A stretch of DNA of 64,000 bases from Dendrolimus kikuchii (taxonomy: Eukaryota > Arthropoda > Insecta > Lepidoptera > Lasiocampidae), in the NCBI GenBank assembly GCA_019925095.2, contig CM034388.1, forward strand, positions 7,834,501-7,898,500, given 5' to 3'. Positions within the stretch are counted from its first letter, which is position 1; each line of letters opens with the position of its first letter. This document shows positions 43,370 to 55,079 of this stretch, piece after piece. Both the position numbers and the translations under genes were made by a program. The notes below the pieces were generated by a model. The model ran no database searches. It worked only from the letters and a program-made list of their open reading frames with translations, and had not been told where the DNA came from.

Positions 43370-44954
43370 AAGTGTGGTAAATTTTTTTTTAATGATTTTT
43401 ATTAATTTTTAATTTATGCTAGGTGTAAGTTTGTAAGTAGGTGGGAAATTGTAAAATTTTTGAACCAAAAAGTAAAGATTTCTAAAAATATTCAAGAGCT
43501 TAAAGATATGTTTAACGAAAATTGGTCTGGAGAAGACCTGTTAGTTACCTTTGAGTTATAGGTGTTTTTAATTGACGGTTCTTTTATGGTTTCGTACCCA
43601 AATGATGGAAACCGCGGACGTTCGTCACCTCCCGTCTATGTAACCCTTCAATTCGATTAACTGATTGCATTTGACTGGTATTTTCATTTATTTTTAGGAA
43701 AGCATTAGTATGTTAAAAATTTATAATTACCCAAAAGAAATCCACTTTTCTCTGCTGACATCTTTCGAAGTTCATAATATCTTCTTGATATTTCATCTTC
43801 GCAATACTTCTCAAGTAATCATTCTGAAAACAGAAAAAATATGTATTATTCATACATGAGAATAGTTAAATTGTACAAAACAAATATGAAAGTGATATTG
43901 TTTGTTAATTCTTCATTTCGTGAAAATGAACCAATTATCATGAAATTTCGTGACTACTATGGTATGATATAGTATATGTAGTTGTTGGATGTCCACAAGT
44001 AATATTTTAAAATGCATAAAAGAATATGGGTAGATTGCGTCCTTTTTTAAATCTTACGCCTTGGTTACAAGACCTTTAAACCAAGTCTTGAAATGTGTGG
44101 ATTAGGAGAGTGACATTGAAAATGAGTGCTATGTTGGTTTAAATTTCGGTACACTAAAATACGAAGTAGCCATTTTCGCAAAAACATACCTGAAGGGAGT
44201 AAAGTAAAGGTAAGTAAGTAAAATATTATGAGGTGTTCTTTAAAAGAACTTCCTGTTTATGCTCGATTTGTACATCTAGCTATTGACGTGACATGTCTTG
44301 TCATCATGTCGTTTATGAATTTTTAAATTTTTGGAATAATTTTCATGGACAAGTTTTTGCCAAACTGTAGTTCTTTGACTGACGCCGAACGATAGAGATC
44401 TTGTGGTAGCTACTAGTATGAATAGGCACATGGCATTAAGTAATTTAGATTTTCAATACAAATACGAGATTCTTCCCTAAAACAATCAAAATATTCTATT
44501 ACTACAATTGAATTTTAATCAGTATTACACATTTATTGAAAATAAAATTGCCCAGTAAAACATAATTCTTCAAGTTCCAGCCAAAACTAATTCGTTTTGA
44601 GCAGTCTATGAACCTAAACAGAACAATTAGGACAAACCTGCGAGCAAAAGCTAATGTATAAAATATATTTCTTAGAAATAATCATTCTTATCTATGTTAT
44701 AATATAGATCACGCTGTAAAAATGTCGTCCAATCGTCGCAGGTCTTACTATGTATTAATAATATACAGATAACATTAGTGTTAGTTTGTCTGTTTGTTTG
44801 TTATCTGTTATGTCTGAGGCATATCCGGTGAGGTTAGTAGTATTGGTTACAATATTATATTATACATTGATTCATATGAATTGGAGTCGCCAATAAACGA
44901 CCTTGTGTTATTGTTTTCTCAAACTGCCATACAACACGCAGTACTCACATTTAG

Positions 44955-45042
44955 AAAATAGTTCTAATGAACTATTTTATATATTTTAACATATGACATT
45001 GTCGATTATTAATATCTTAATAATCGACAATGTCATATGTTA
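44955..45042. repeat. Two adjacent perfect hairpins with 4-nt loops
   Basis: 44955-44978: a 10-bp stem (AAAATAGTTC) with loop TAAT. 44987-45042: a perfect 26-bp stem (TAACATATGACATTGTCGAT...) with loop TATC. No mismatch in either. Confidence 0.92.
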
Positions 45043-45464
45043 TTTATAAACCATATTTATGCAAGAAACAATTTGAATTTTTAGGACACCATAGCGGATA
45101 AAAAAAGTCTTCCTAATGTATATCATTCCATGCGCAGTTAAGACTTCCGTGGAGATGATGAACATTTACTATTTTAGCATCGGAAACAATAAAATAAAAA
45201 AAAACCCAAACCAACGAATCTTGTGCAAGTCATTTTTCGTTGTAAATATTCTTAAAGCTATATACCACATCAATGTTTTAAGGAATTTTCCGCTTTATAG
45301 TTTAAAATTTAAAGTGGCGAGCACGATTGGCTTAAATAATAATAAAGGCATTATTTAAACATATGTACGCATCATAAAGATAATATACGGTTACTGAAAA
45401 AAAAATACAAACCTCAGTTGTTTGTTTTATTTTTAATTTTACCATGGAAAAAGAATACTATCCT

Positions 45465-45610
45465 TCATGATTTTACTACAGAATTGTGTAGCGCCATATA
45501 GACTAAACCTTTCTAACAAATGTAATTTGTAAAAGAAAAACGGACGGATGAATATGTCGATTGCACAAGGGTTCAATTTCTGCTAGAATGGCTACGGAAC
45601 CCTAAAAATA
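45465..45610 (+). repeat. Short dispersed repeat ending GGCTACGGAACCCTAAAAA
   Basis: TTTTACTACAGAATTGTGTAG, then GACGGATGAATATG and GCTAGAATGGCTACGGAACC. Related copies: 37080-37260, 12370-12550, 10110-10310, 16570-16760, 50218-50360 and 54365-54570 (reading TTTGCCAAAATGACA or equivalents). A common lepidopteran filler; class unknown. Confidence 0.55.
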
Positions 45611-45993
45611 ACCCATAACATAAGCGTTAGGTACATGCTTTTGTTCGGAAATATGTTAAAGAATTAATATTAATGTGTTTGTTTCCTCCTAAATTAAAAG
45701 CGATTGATAATTTCTATTCCATTCTATATTAACCAATGTTGTTTCTATATTGTTTTCCTCATTCAATAATAGGTATATTAATCATAATTGTCTGGACATT
45801 TAAATGTTAACTTCGAATATTTTGTTAAACAATATTATTTATAAAATAAAAATCAACAGACTAACAGACAATTCAGCCAGCCTTCTAGGCACGCTTCCCT
45901 CCCTCTCTTTCTGCTCTTCCCTCATAATTATTTAGCTATAACATAGTTTATTTTTAGCGTTTATTCGTATCTGATGTATTTTTTGTTACAAAA

Positions 45994-46539
45994 TCTATAA
46001 TATTATAAAATTCTAAACATGTCATATCTGTACATTGAAGCTACATAAAAAACTAGAATAGACTATATAAACTACGGAGAAGACGATGCAATTTTTTTAG
46101 ATTTCTTGTCTGTTTGTTCGGGATTCACGTAAAAACTACTGGGCCGATTTCGATGCGGTTTTCGTTTGCTGATTGACAGCAAATTCTTAGACTTAAAATC
46201 TGCAGTACTTTTTATCCCAGGAATCCTGAGGGATTTGCCCTGGGAATTATTTGAAATGGCCATATTGAAAAAATAATTGATTTTCAATGCGATTTTTTTA
46301 CTGATCGATAGCGAATAGTATATAATAAAATATGCGATACGTTTTATCCCGAGAAGCCCGCGGGAATTTTCCCAGGAGCGGTTTGTAGTTGTTCGAGTGC
46401 ATAAAAATTTGCTTATTCCGACACAGTTTTAGCTAAAACGATAGCTTACATTCTTTTTTAAATGCTGCCGTACTTTGTGTCACGGGAATCTCGCGGGAAT
46501 TTCAAGTCAAGCGTGGATGAAGTCGCGGGCATATCCTAG
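45994..46539 (+). mobile_element. Non-autonomous Helitron-like element, copy 1
   Basis: Starts TCTATAATATTATAAAATTC after host A and ends CTAG before host T, the A|TC...CTRR|T layout of Helitrons. It aligns along its length with 62332-62868. Inside are repeats of GGGCCGATTTCGATGCG type and TTTTATCCC...GCGGGAATTT blocks. No Rep/helicase coding is seen. Confidence 0.65.
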
Positions 46540-46776
46540 TATCCTAACAAACTTCCAATGGTTGTTCACAGACTAACACATTGTGTATTTCCAAGTGCGC
46601 AAATTAAGTTTATATTATGAATAACGTATGTATGACGTACATCACTGGGATGACTTGTTCCAGTAACACTCAGACCAGAGATGGGTCATATTCTAGAACC
46701 AGCTATGCCCGCGACTTGGTTTGCATGGGGTTTGACAAACACGGGAGTATTGGCCAGGATAGATTTTTTAAATATT

Positions 46777-46846
46777 TGTTCGTAAGCAAATCGACAGGCG
46801 GGCCACCTGATGGTAAGTGGTTACCATTGCCCATGGACATTTGTAA
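46777..46846 (-). repeat. SINE-B-related 3' end fragment
   Basis: GGCGGGCCACCTGATGGTAA, then GTGGTTACCATTGCCCATGG, is the complement of the SINE-B 3' third, diverged. Confidence 0.55.
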
Positions 46847-48514
46847 TAATAGTTACAAGATATCGAAATAGAATACACGAAAATCTAAGTTAAAATTTTT
46901 CTTTTAATTTCTAATTCATAGATATCCACTGAGCCGTTTTGAAGTCTATTCGTGTCTTTTAGACAGACAGAGAGTCAATTACTATTAGGCGCTGGTTTGG
47001 ATTAGGCGTAACATAAATAGCATTATTTATGTAGATATTGGCATTTATTTTAAAACACAAAACACTTCAATGTTATTTGTGATACTTAGTTGTATATATA
47101 TATATACACATACATATTTCATTTATATCCATTATGTCAAAGCTTATATCACGTTGCGATCTAAGCAGTGGAGTAGTAACGTATGACGGGGGGTGTTATT
47201 ATCATGTGCCTGGTTTCTTGGCTTACTATCCATTAATATTGGTAAAATTTGACACAAACTTCATATAAGTATCTAGTGTCTCAGTAGTGTCAATTTTTAA
47301 CGCAATCGCAGACATGCAGTAAGTATTTCTCCTCTTAGCTCTTTACACACAATAGGTTATCACTGTTTTCCTGACAATATCATTGCCATGATGTAACGTG
47401 AGTGTTGGTGTTTTTGCAACATAATAAAAGAAGTTTGTCTGCCCATTAAGTGATGTGAGGGTAAGTTATATCTCTGAAAGCCAGACGGTAATATGGGTAT
47501 GCAGTAAAAGGTTGTTGCATCGAGAAATTGCAGGGCCGGCTTAGAAAGTTTGGTGTAACAAAATAAAAGAATATAGCGGAATTAATTAAATACGTTAATC
47601 TAGTACTGTCTTAAAATTTTACGATTTAACAGAGTTAAACGGACATGACAAAATTTTTATAATCCCTTAGACATATTAATTAGCATTGATCGAACCTGTA
47701 TAAAATAGTCATGTTCATCCATCCTGTCTTTGTATGTTACAGTAATTTCTGGAAAATTACTGGGTGTACTCGTATTAATTTGCCAAAGAGATAATTCTAA
47801 AATATATGCCGCAATACCATAAATAATAAAAAGGGCAGTTAAATTCAATTAAATAAAAACGATCGTATAATTTTATAACAAAATAATAAGTTATGAAAAT
47901 TTACTTTTGGCGGTGCTCGTATGCACTTCCAACGCAACAAGTAGGAAAGTGGTGAGAGAAATGAGCAGCATGACTACGTAGACGTAATTTATTTGAACAT
48001 TGCATATCCACACTGACCACTCCCTCTGTAATTTTGTATCTTCTTACCGTGGTAGTGGGTATAGTGTAGATGGTGGGTGGTAGTGGTAACAAAGAAAAAT
48101 AATTTCTATTAACTTATTTCAAGCGTCAGCGATATAAATTTTTTAAATCAATCTCCTGAAATATTTGCTACTTTTAACTTAATACCCTGTTTGTCTGGAT
48201 GAACCATATATAAGAAAACTATTACCTGTATACATAAATGTGTTTAATTGTAAAAAATAATAAATTAAGTAAGAAAATGTCAAATGGCGCTCACACAACT
48301 GAGATTTGATGCTTCATCTAAAATCATAGCTGTTAATATAAGTCAATTACTTATAATAACTTATTTTAGTCCTTTTTATATATATATATACACATGAAAG
48401 GATATGCACAATTTAATGTTAAAACAAGTTATTACGTATAAGATTCTTAAACGATCGTATTTTGGGAACATTACCAAAATGCTGACCACTTTTTCCTGCT
48501 GGATATTACATATT

Positions 48515-49292
48515 TAATAAAACTACGTTTTAACGGTTTTAAGCGCGGTAATTTTATTTGATTTTGGTTTTTCCGACGTTTCAGCCACTTTTCAGTGGCC
48601 GTGATCACGGAAGACAAAGATGTCAAGTGTCAACGAGTATTGCTAAAGTTTTATTTAGCCTACCGCCAACTTATTAATTTTAATTATTTAATTTTTAATT
48701 TTGTTTATGGTTATTATTTAATCTATGGGAGCCTAATCTAATTTACTATCGCTTCGCAACATGTTATGGATTGAAGAGAAGAAGCGGCGCAAGAAACTCT
48801 TCAGCAACATGCCTAGCTCTAATAATTTTATATAATATTAAAATGGGTCGAAGGAAAAATAAAAGTAATTATCAGTCAAGTTGGTTTGTGTTCCGTTGTA
48901 CGCAGAAAGAGCTCACAGTGTCTTGAGGTCTGGCAGCTGGTTTTTGCTGGGTTTGGGTCTTAATAGTTTTGATAATTGGATCCCAAACAGGTGGTACTTG
49001 CCAACCATCTTCTCTATTGAAATTTGGGTGTTTTTTGATTTCAATAGGCTCCCATAGATTAAATAATAACCATAAACAAAATTAAAAATTAAATAATTAA
49101 AATTAATAAGTTGGCGGTAGGCTAAATAAAACTTTAGCAATACTCGTTGACACTTGACATCTTTGTCTTCCGTGATCACGGCCACTGAAAAGTGGCCGAA
49201 ACGTCGGAAAAATCAAATAAAATTACCGCGCTTAAAACCGTTAAAACGTAGTTTTATTATGTATACAAGTCGCGAAAACTTAAGAAAATATT
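48515..49292 (-). mobile_element. Fold-back Penelope-like element (GIY-YIG end plus inverted terminal repeats)
   Basis: Two nearly identical arms of about 220 bp face each other (48515-48739 and 49041-49259). The minus-strand loop encodes the last part of a Penelope-like GIY-YIG protein: IEIKKHPNFNREDGW, then VPPVWDPIIKTIK, ending NQLD-stop near 48868. Inverted terminal repeats and a short one-sided extension (49260-49292) are known for Penelope-like elements. A 13-bp direct repeat ATATTACATATTT flanks the unit (48503-48515 and 49293-49305). The reverse transcriptase part is missing, so it cannot move alone. Arm identity suggests a fairly recent insertion. Confidence 0.75.
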
Positions 49293-49305
49293 ATATTACA
49301 TATTT

Positions 49306-52300
49306 GTTTGATTATTTATTGAGTTTTTGATGAATTGTTTTGTTGTGTCGTTTTCTTTTAGATTTTTCGTTTTTTAAAATATTGGTTAAAAGGCAACAGT
49401 TTTGTATATTTGTGTTGAAATCCTCAACTATTTAATGAAATGTGCTTTTTTGAGCTCCCAAAAAACTCCCTCGTTTCGCGTTAGTGAAAGACTTATAATT
49501 TGACAGAGAGTTTTAATTGAACATTACTATAAAACTTGAATATTAATGAGTACATCACAATGGCTAAATACCCAAATCATGAGGAGCCAAACTTAAAAAT
49601 ATTAAGATGATTATTTATTATAGTAGTGACCGCTACCGCTTATGGTTTGCAACATACAGGGCCCTCAACCGGTTCCTATAGAGGCCTTGTAAAAAACCGT
49701 CTGCTCTCCGTCTGTCGGATACATATCGTTTCCCTAGAAAACATGCCCACTTTTGCAGAATATTCTGCAATAATTAACATGCCTTTACCTATAGGAATGC
49801 ACTAGGAACTTTATTCTTTAGGTCATTAATAAATTAGGTATAAGCTTCGTAGACCATGCACATCGAATGGTTCCATAGAGGAATAAACATTTTCGTTATT
49901 TATCTGAGGAACAATAAAAAAGACACTAAATCGAAAATATTCCGTGTCTCAAAAACTAGTCAACGGATATTGTAGATACTAGTTTTCATTGAAAATTTAA
50001 TTTTGTAAACTCAACTGGTATTTTCTTTATAATTTTTCACCTTGTGGTGGTTAGACTGGGTAGAACACAATTTTGACGACTTTGGAAGATAATATCTTAC
50101 AACCTCATTTAAAAACTCATTTCATTTTTTCCAAGAACTGACTAATGGTGATATTCAACACGACATACATTGAACAAAATTGTTCAAACTTTTAATTACA
50201 TGTATTAATCTTAATTTCTTCGCGATTTCACTACATAACTTTGTACTACCATATTAACTACACCTTGTTGTCAAATTTCATTAAGTAGAACCACTAGTGT
50301 CCGAGAAAAAGTACTATACGTAGACAGACATTTCATCATCTCTACGGATTCGCCTATTATATTAATGTACTCTGTGCTACGGATCCTTTGACTGTGCGTA
50401 GTTTGGGATACGCTTAGCCGTTTTTTATTGAATGATTAATAAAATCATTGCAACACATCCCTTTTCTAACAAAGAAAGATAAAAAAGACGCTTTTGTCAA
50501 CTTTTTTGCGCACGTTTCGTACAGCTGACTCTGTTGAGAAGAACCGTTAATCGTTAATTGTAAATTTTAACACATTCACTGCGGGTTGAGACTGAAAATC
50601 TTCAACATAGACTTCACGCTGCCTGCTCTAGTGCGTGGTGCGAAACTCGTGCCTGCTCTCTGTGCGGAAGCTCTGTGCACTTACTCTCAACATAATTATG
50701 TGATAAAAATTAATATATATTTCTTTCAAGAAAGAATCAATTTATTCTATTCGTTAGCTATTACACCATCAACTTTGATAAAAGATTGAATAAATATTAA
50801 AAATAAAACAACAATCGAATTATGTTTATGTTTTAGCAATGTCGAGAAATTAGTATAAAAAGCTTTATAAAGTTTAAATAAGCCACAAGCAAATTGAGTG
50901 GCTAATTATTTCATACAGTGCTTGCTGGTTTTATTAAATTATGAAACGTTAAGTAAACTATTGAAACTTGAGGCATGTAAGGCCTCTACCGCCCACTACA
51001 AGAATTATTCAGGTTGCCTCTGATTCAATCTGAAAAGCACCAGCTGAATATTTATCGTAAAACTGGCCCCGCGGTAAACCTGTTAATGGCGTGAATTCGA
51101 ATCTTTAGAGAGGACATGTACAGACAGTATTCTAAAGCGTCGGTACGTTAGGCACGTGACAATTAGCTTCTAAATTGTATATAGCACGATTCTTTAGCTT
51201 TTTATTAATAAATCGACGATTATCGACAGACAAACACAAACACCATATATCCCCAAGCTAAGTAAGCTACGTTTCTGTTATCGGTAGATAATATGTAATG
51301 GATAACTCTGGACCCGATACTAGACACTCAGACCATAACAAATAATTCAATAAAGACTATTTCCATTCATAAATATCATTTCCCACCATTTTTGGACCAT
51401 TCAACCCCAGAAGCTCTCAAAGAAACCACTTTTGTCATTCTGTTACGTAAAACATATTTGCTTAGACCAAAACTTGTCAAAAATTCAAACATAATTGATT
51501 AAAACTTTCGATTTTCGACTGATTTTATTCTATAAAAGTAGGAAAGTTTAAACTTCAGGGTGCAATCAGGATTAAACGTGTAAAACATAATTATATTATT
51601 ATTATAGCCTTGAAACGTATTTTTGTTACATCGTTATTTAGGTAAAAAACACGCATTGTAACAATATTTTTTTACATTAAAAACGGTATAACTTTTTATT
51701 CCAAAAAGTTAAAAAAAGGGTGATCGATATTTTTTTGCAAAAATTGGCAAATTCCTTTTATTATCACACCCCTTGGCGATAACCCTAATCGGGAATCGAA
51801 CCCCTGATCCGTTTCAACAATGGAGTCACAAAAAACTATAAAACCCATAGAGTAAAATGCATGACTTAACAAAAAAAATCCTTTCTACTTCATAAGATCG
51901 ACGTTTTACACAGTTAAAAGCGCCTGGGTTTGGTAGCAAATAATAATAATAACTTCGCTTTAAATAATGGCTCTGCACGATATGTGTATCTGGCAAGTGT
52001 CAAGTATCCATGAATGTTCAGTTTTAAAATAAAGCAAAAGCGTAAGTCAAATTGTAGTTAGATTGATGCCAAATGAATGTGTTGATGTCACAGCTTAGAG
52101 ACACACACACAGGCCAGGTTAGAAAATTTTGTCCCAAAAAAAAATTGAGGTGGGTAAAAAATGTTGTCTCTTGGGGGTATAAAATTCGATCCAAGCACTA
52201 AAATGTATCTAATCACAACGACAGTCTTGATGTAATGTTACTTCTAACATAATAAATTTATCAAATTCGGGAAGTTTGCAAAGCTCATCTGGAGACCCCG

Positions 52301-52687
52301 GTTGACAGTCAAATCATCTATGACACTTGTTTATCATCTAACAAAACGCCGAAGCTATTTTGTACGAGTGCAGCAAATTATGACGTCACATTTTTAACGA
52401 GACAAATAGCGTATTGATTATATTTTTTAAAGAGTAGGCAATTAAAAATATTTTTATCACGATTAATGTTTTAGAAGTATGATGATAACGAGGTATTTTA
52501 ACGCCCGCTCTTTGATACGAACATTGTTTTAGAATTTATTATAAAACGTGTCACCTACTCAATTGATTGGGCATTTTCAATATTAAACATAAAAACCTTT
52601 CGTTCCGAAGTATCAATATCATAAATATAACTACTGTTTACTTTAAACCAATATTATACATTTTTGAAATGTATTTTAATTTCCAAG
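49306..52687. other. AT-rich spacer, no gene seen
   Basis: Contains a filler-repeat copy at 50218-50360 and, near 51790-51810 on the minus strand, a box B-like GGTTCGATTCCCG that marks a small tRNA-derived SINE head. Nothing coding recognised. Confidence 0.4.
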
Positions 52688-52935
52688 TTGAAAAACGAAA
52701 TGCTAAGGGATGAGTGGGGAAAGACGAATCACAACAGACAAGTGGAAAAACGAATGGCAACGGATAAGTGGAAAAATGAATCGCAACGGACAAGTGGAAA
52801 AACTTCAACTGACAAGTGACAAAATGAATCGCAACAAAATTTTAACTTGAAGTTTTACGGGCAGATTGTTAATGTACTTGTCCCATTTGAAAACCGTTAT
52901 CCGTTGCCATTCGTTTTTCCACTTGTCTGTTGAAG
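52688..52935. repeat. 26-bp minisatellite with an inverted copy
   Basis: About five imperfect units of GAAAAACGAATGGCAACGG plus AYAAGTG from 52688 to about 52835. The complementary unit lies at 52890-52935 (CCGTTGCCATTCGTTTTTCC, ACTTGTCTGTTG). The two parts could fold into a long hairpin. Confidence 0.75.
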
Positions 52936-53099
52936 TTTCACTTCTAATATGTGTCCCAGCACACATTTCGATTTTTCGCAGGTTTACTGCAAATTATGTT
53001 TTGGTTAGGTTAGGTACATTTTAATGAATGCATTTTTTATTTAAACATATTTTATTTTATCAAACAAAAAACTGAATTCGATCCGGAACCAAAAAAACA

Positions 53100-53480
53100 T
53101 CCATGGTCTACTTTAAAATTATTTATTAATATTTTTTTACACAGACCACAAATAGAGGCAGTGGTGCCCAGCCACGTGGAGAGCAGAGGTATAGTTCGAT
53201 GCAAATTTAACTTTTCCACCATTAATGGCAGCTCGGAACATCGCACTTACCGATGCGCAGATCGCAATTTTAGGTATTACAGGGACGATGTCGTCGGAGG
53301 ACGAGGTATATCCTCGCTCGCTCTCTCGCTTGCTTTCTCGTTTACGGGACTTCCCCGGCGCTCGGCTCACCAGGTCTGCCAATTTAGCGCTTTCGGAGCT
53401 ACATATAGCGCTTTTTAGGGCAACCCAGCTCCCAATTTTATTAAACAACTTTCAGCACAAAATCTTGGCGTTTTTATAAT
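53100..53480. other. Moderately GC-rich block with open frames on both strands
   Basis: CT-rich core (CTCGCTCGCTCTCTCGCTTG). Frames of 84-103 aa are open on both strands, which argues for composition rather than coding. Not identified; it could also be a promoter-like or untranslated region. Confidence 0.35.
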
Positions 53481-53522
53481 ATGCAAATATCTAATTAATT
53501 TTATAATAAATATATATGAATA

Positions 53523-53725
53523 TCTATACTAATATTATAAAGAGGAATGGAGGAGGATTAGACTGTTTGTTTACATTGAAGAGGCTCCGAAACTACTGAA
53601 CCGATTTGAATAATTCTTTCACTGTGGCAAGCTACACTATCCCCGGGTGACATAGGCCATATTATATTTACAAAAAAATTAGGGATCCTTACTAAAACTC
53701 TAATAATGTAACCCAAGGTATAAAA
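53523..53725 (+). mobile_element. Helitron-like 5' end, fragment
   Basis: A|TCTATACTAATATTATAAAG followed by GAACCGATTTGAATAATTC and CCCGGGTGACATAGG, typical of lepidopteran non-autonomous Helitrons. No CTAG end was found, so the right edge is approximate. Confidence 0.5.
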
Positions 53726-54904
53726 AAATACCTAAAATCGCGTGCGCTGCGAAAACTATTGATGATAGAATAAAATAATGTACTACGGCTTTGCAGACCA
53801 CATTATTTACAAAAAGTGTCGCGACAGCATATGTCTAACTATTATAGTTATGCCACAATAAGTGTTCTTTTATTTAATTTTTTTTATTAAAATGCCGCCG
53901 CTAGAAAAGCCTCTTTATTTGTATCTTGGAATTCATCCTTATCAAAATAAATTATTTCATATTCAAGACTGCTTCAATACCTTTATATAACTTTTTGAGT
54001 TATTCAATTCGGACATTCCATTCGAAAAATATCACGAGTTTAAAAATGTAAGTATTAGAACACGCGGCCGTGACGCTTTTTCGTGAGCAAACCCCGTCTA
54101 TATAGAAGTTTCACTTCAAAAACTCAACCGCTACAGATATTTACAACCAATATTAGCCAAGTGCGAGTCAGCCCACACAAAGAACGATTGGCGAGGTGAC
54201 CAACCATTCTTTTCTCATTTGATTAAAACCAACCCTGAAATAAATCAGGCAAGTGCGTGTCGAATTCTATCTTTGGATTAAAGGACCAAAAAAAAATATG
54301 ACCGAATTTAATCCACTCGAAACTAATTTAGTATCTACTACCTATTTACACATAGCCGGCCAGCCAAAATTTTAGTTGTTTTCCACTTTTATTTCATTGT
54401 ATAGCACGATAATATACCATAGGTATATCTTCCTTTTAAATTTCATCGATATTGACTCAGTAGTTGCTGAGAATAATGACTGTGATATAGAAAAACAGAG
54501 AAAGAGGCGTACAGGCGTATGAGCGGACATGAGATTTTCATAAGGGTTTCGATTTTGCCAAAATGACATCAATTTATTTTTTAGCTTTCTTTTTAAAGAG
54601 TTTATTGTCGCTACTCCTCCTTTAAACAGCAATTACATAAATAGGATAATTTTTATGCAATAACAAATTTTGATTAACGAAGCCGTGATAAAAGCGTTTT
54701 ATATTATACGTAAAACATATTATCGACACGAGGTAGATAGAAATCTAAAAACATCGCATTTAAGACAGATGACACTTAGATCTTTATCTTCAGTTCAACA
54801 ACCTTTCTACTTTGTATACAATGCTATTGACGAAAACAGACAGACAGACCGTGTTATCAATATTAATATATAGCACGAGTCATACAGTGTAAACTACAGT
54901 ATAT

Positions 54905-55078
54905 TTATTGCTACCAGTAATACCATTGGAAACCTGACCAGACCTAACAATATAGAGAGACTTGTGATTACTGGAGAAGTTGAAGGCAAGTGACGTCACG
55001 GTAGATCTTCCATTAGGTGGATGACCAGATTGCTGACCAACTGGAAATGTATAGTTATAAACTCGACCGACCACTATG
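54905..55078 (+). repeat. LINE C-terminal fragment, family 3
   Basis: NLTRPNNIERLVITGEVEGK, a stop, then RHGRSSIRWMTRLLTNW. It resembles the non-LTR ending ..ERLI..GKI.GKR.RGRSP.RWSDQI. Confidence 0.5.
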
Positions 55079-55079
55079 T

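Larger units (their letters stand above)
42600..43650 (+). repeat. Nest: family C split by a second family C piece, a LINE tail and SINE-B
   Basis: 42630-42780 is the 5' half of family C (GTGAAACAACTAAAAACTAG, TACGTAGTCATGTGG). 42920-42985 repeats its start. 42995-43123 is a LINE tail, 43124-43369 SINE-B, and 43490-43650 the family C 3' half (TTTCGTACCCAAATGATGGA, CGTTCGTCACCTCCC). Confidence 0.55.

Noticed and set aside
48913..49185. 90-aa minus-strand open frame ending RPKPSKNQLPDLKTL
   Set aside because: It starts in the Penelope terminal repeat and runs out of frame through the GIY-YIG remnant; the true peptide is in another frame.
53137..53479. Gene with 84-103 aa frames
   Set aside because: Frames are open on both strands over a CT-rich block, with no domain, no clear splice sites and no partner exons.
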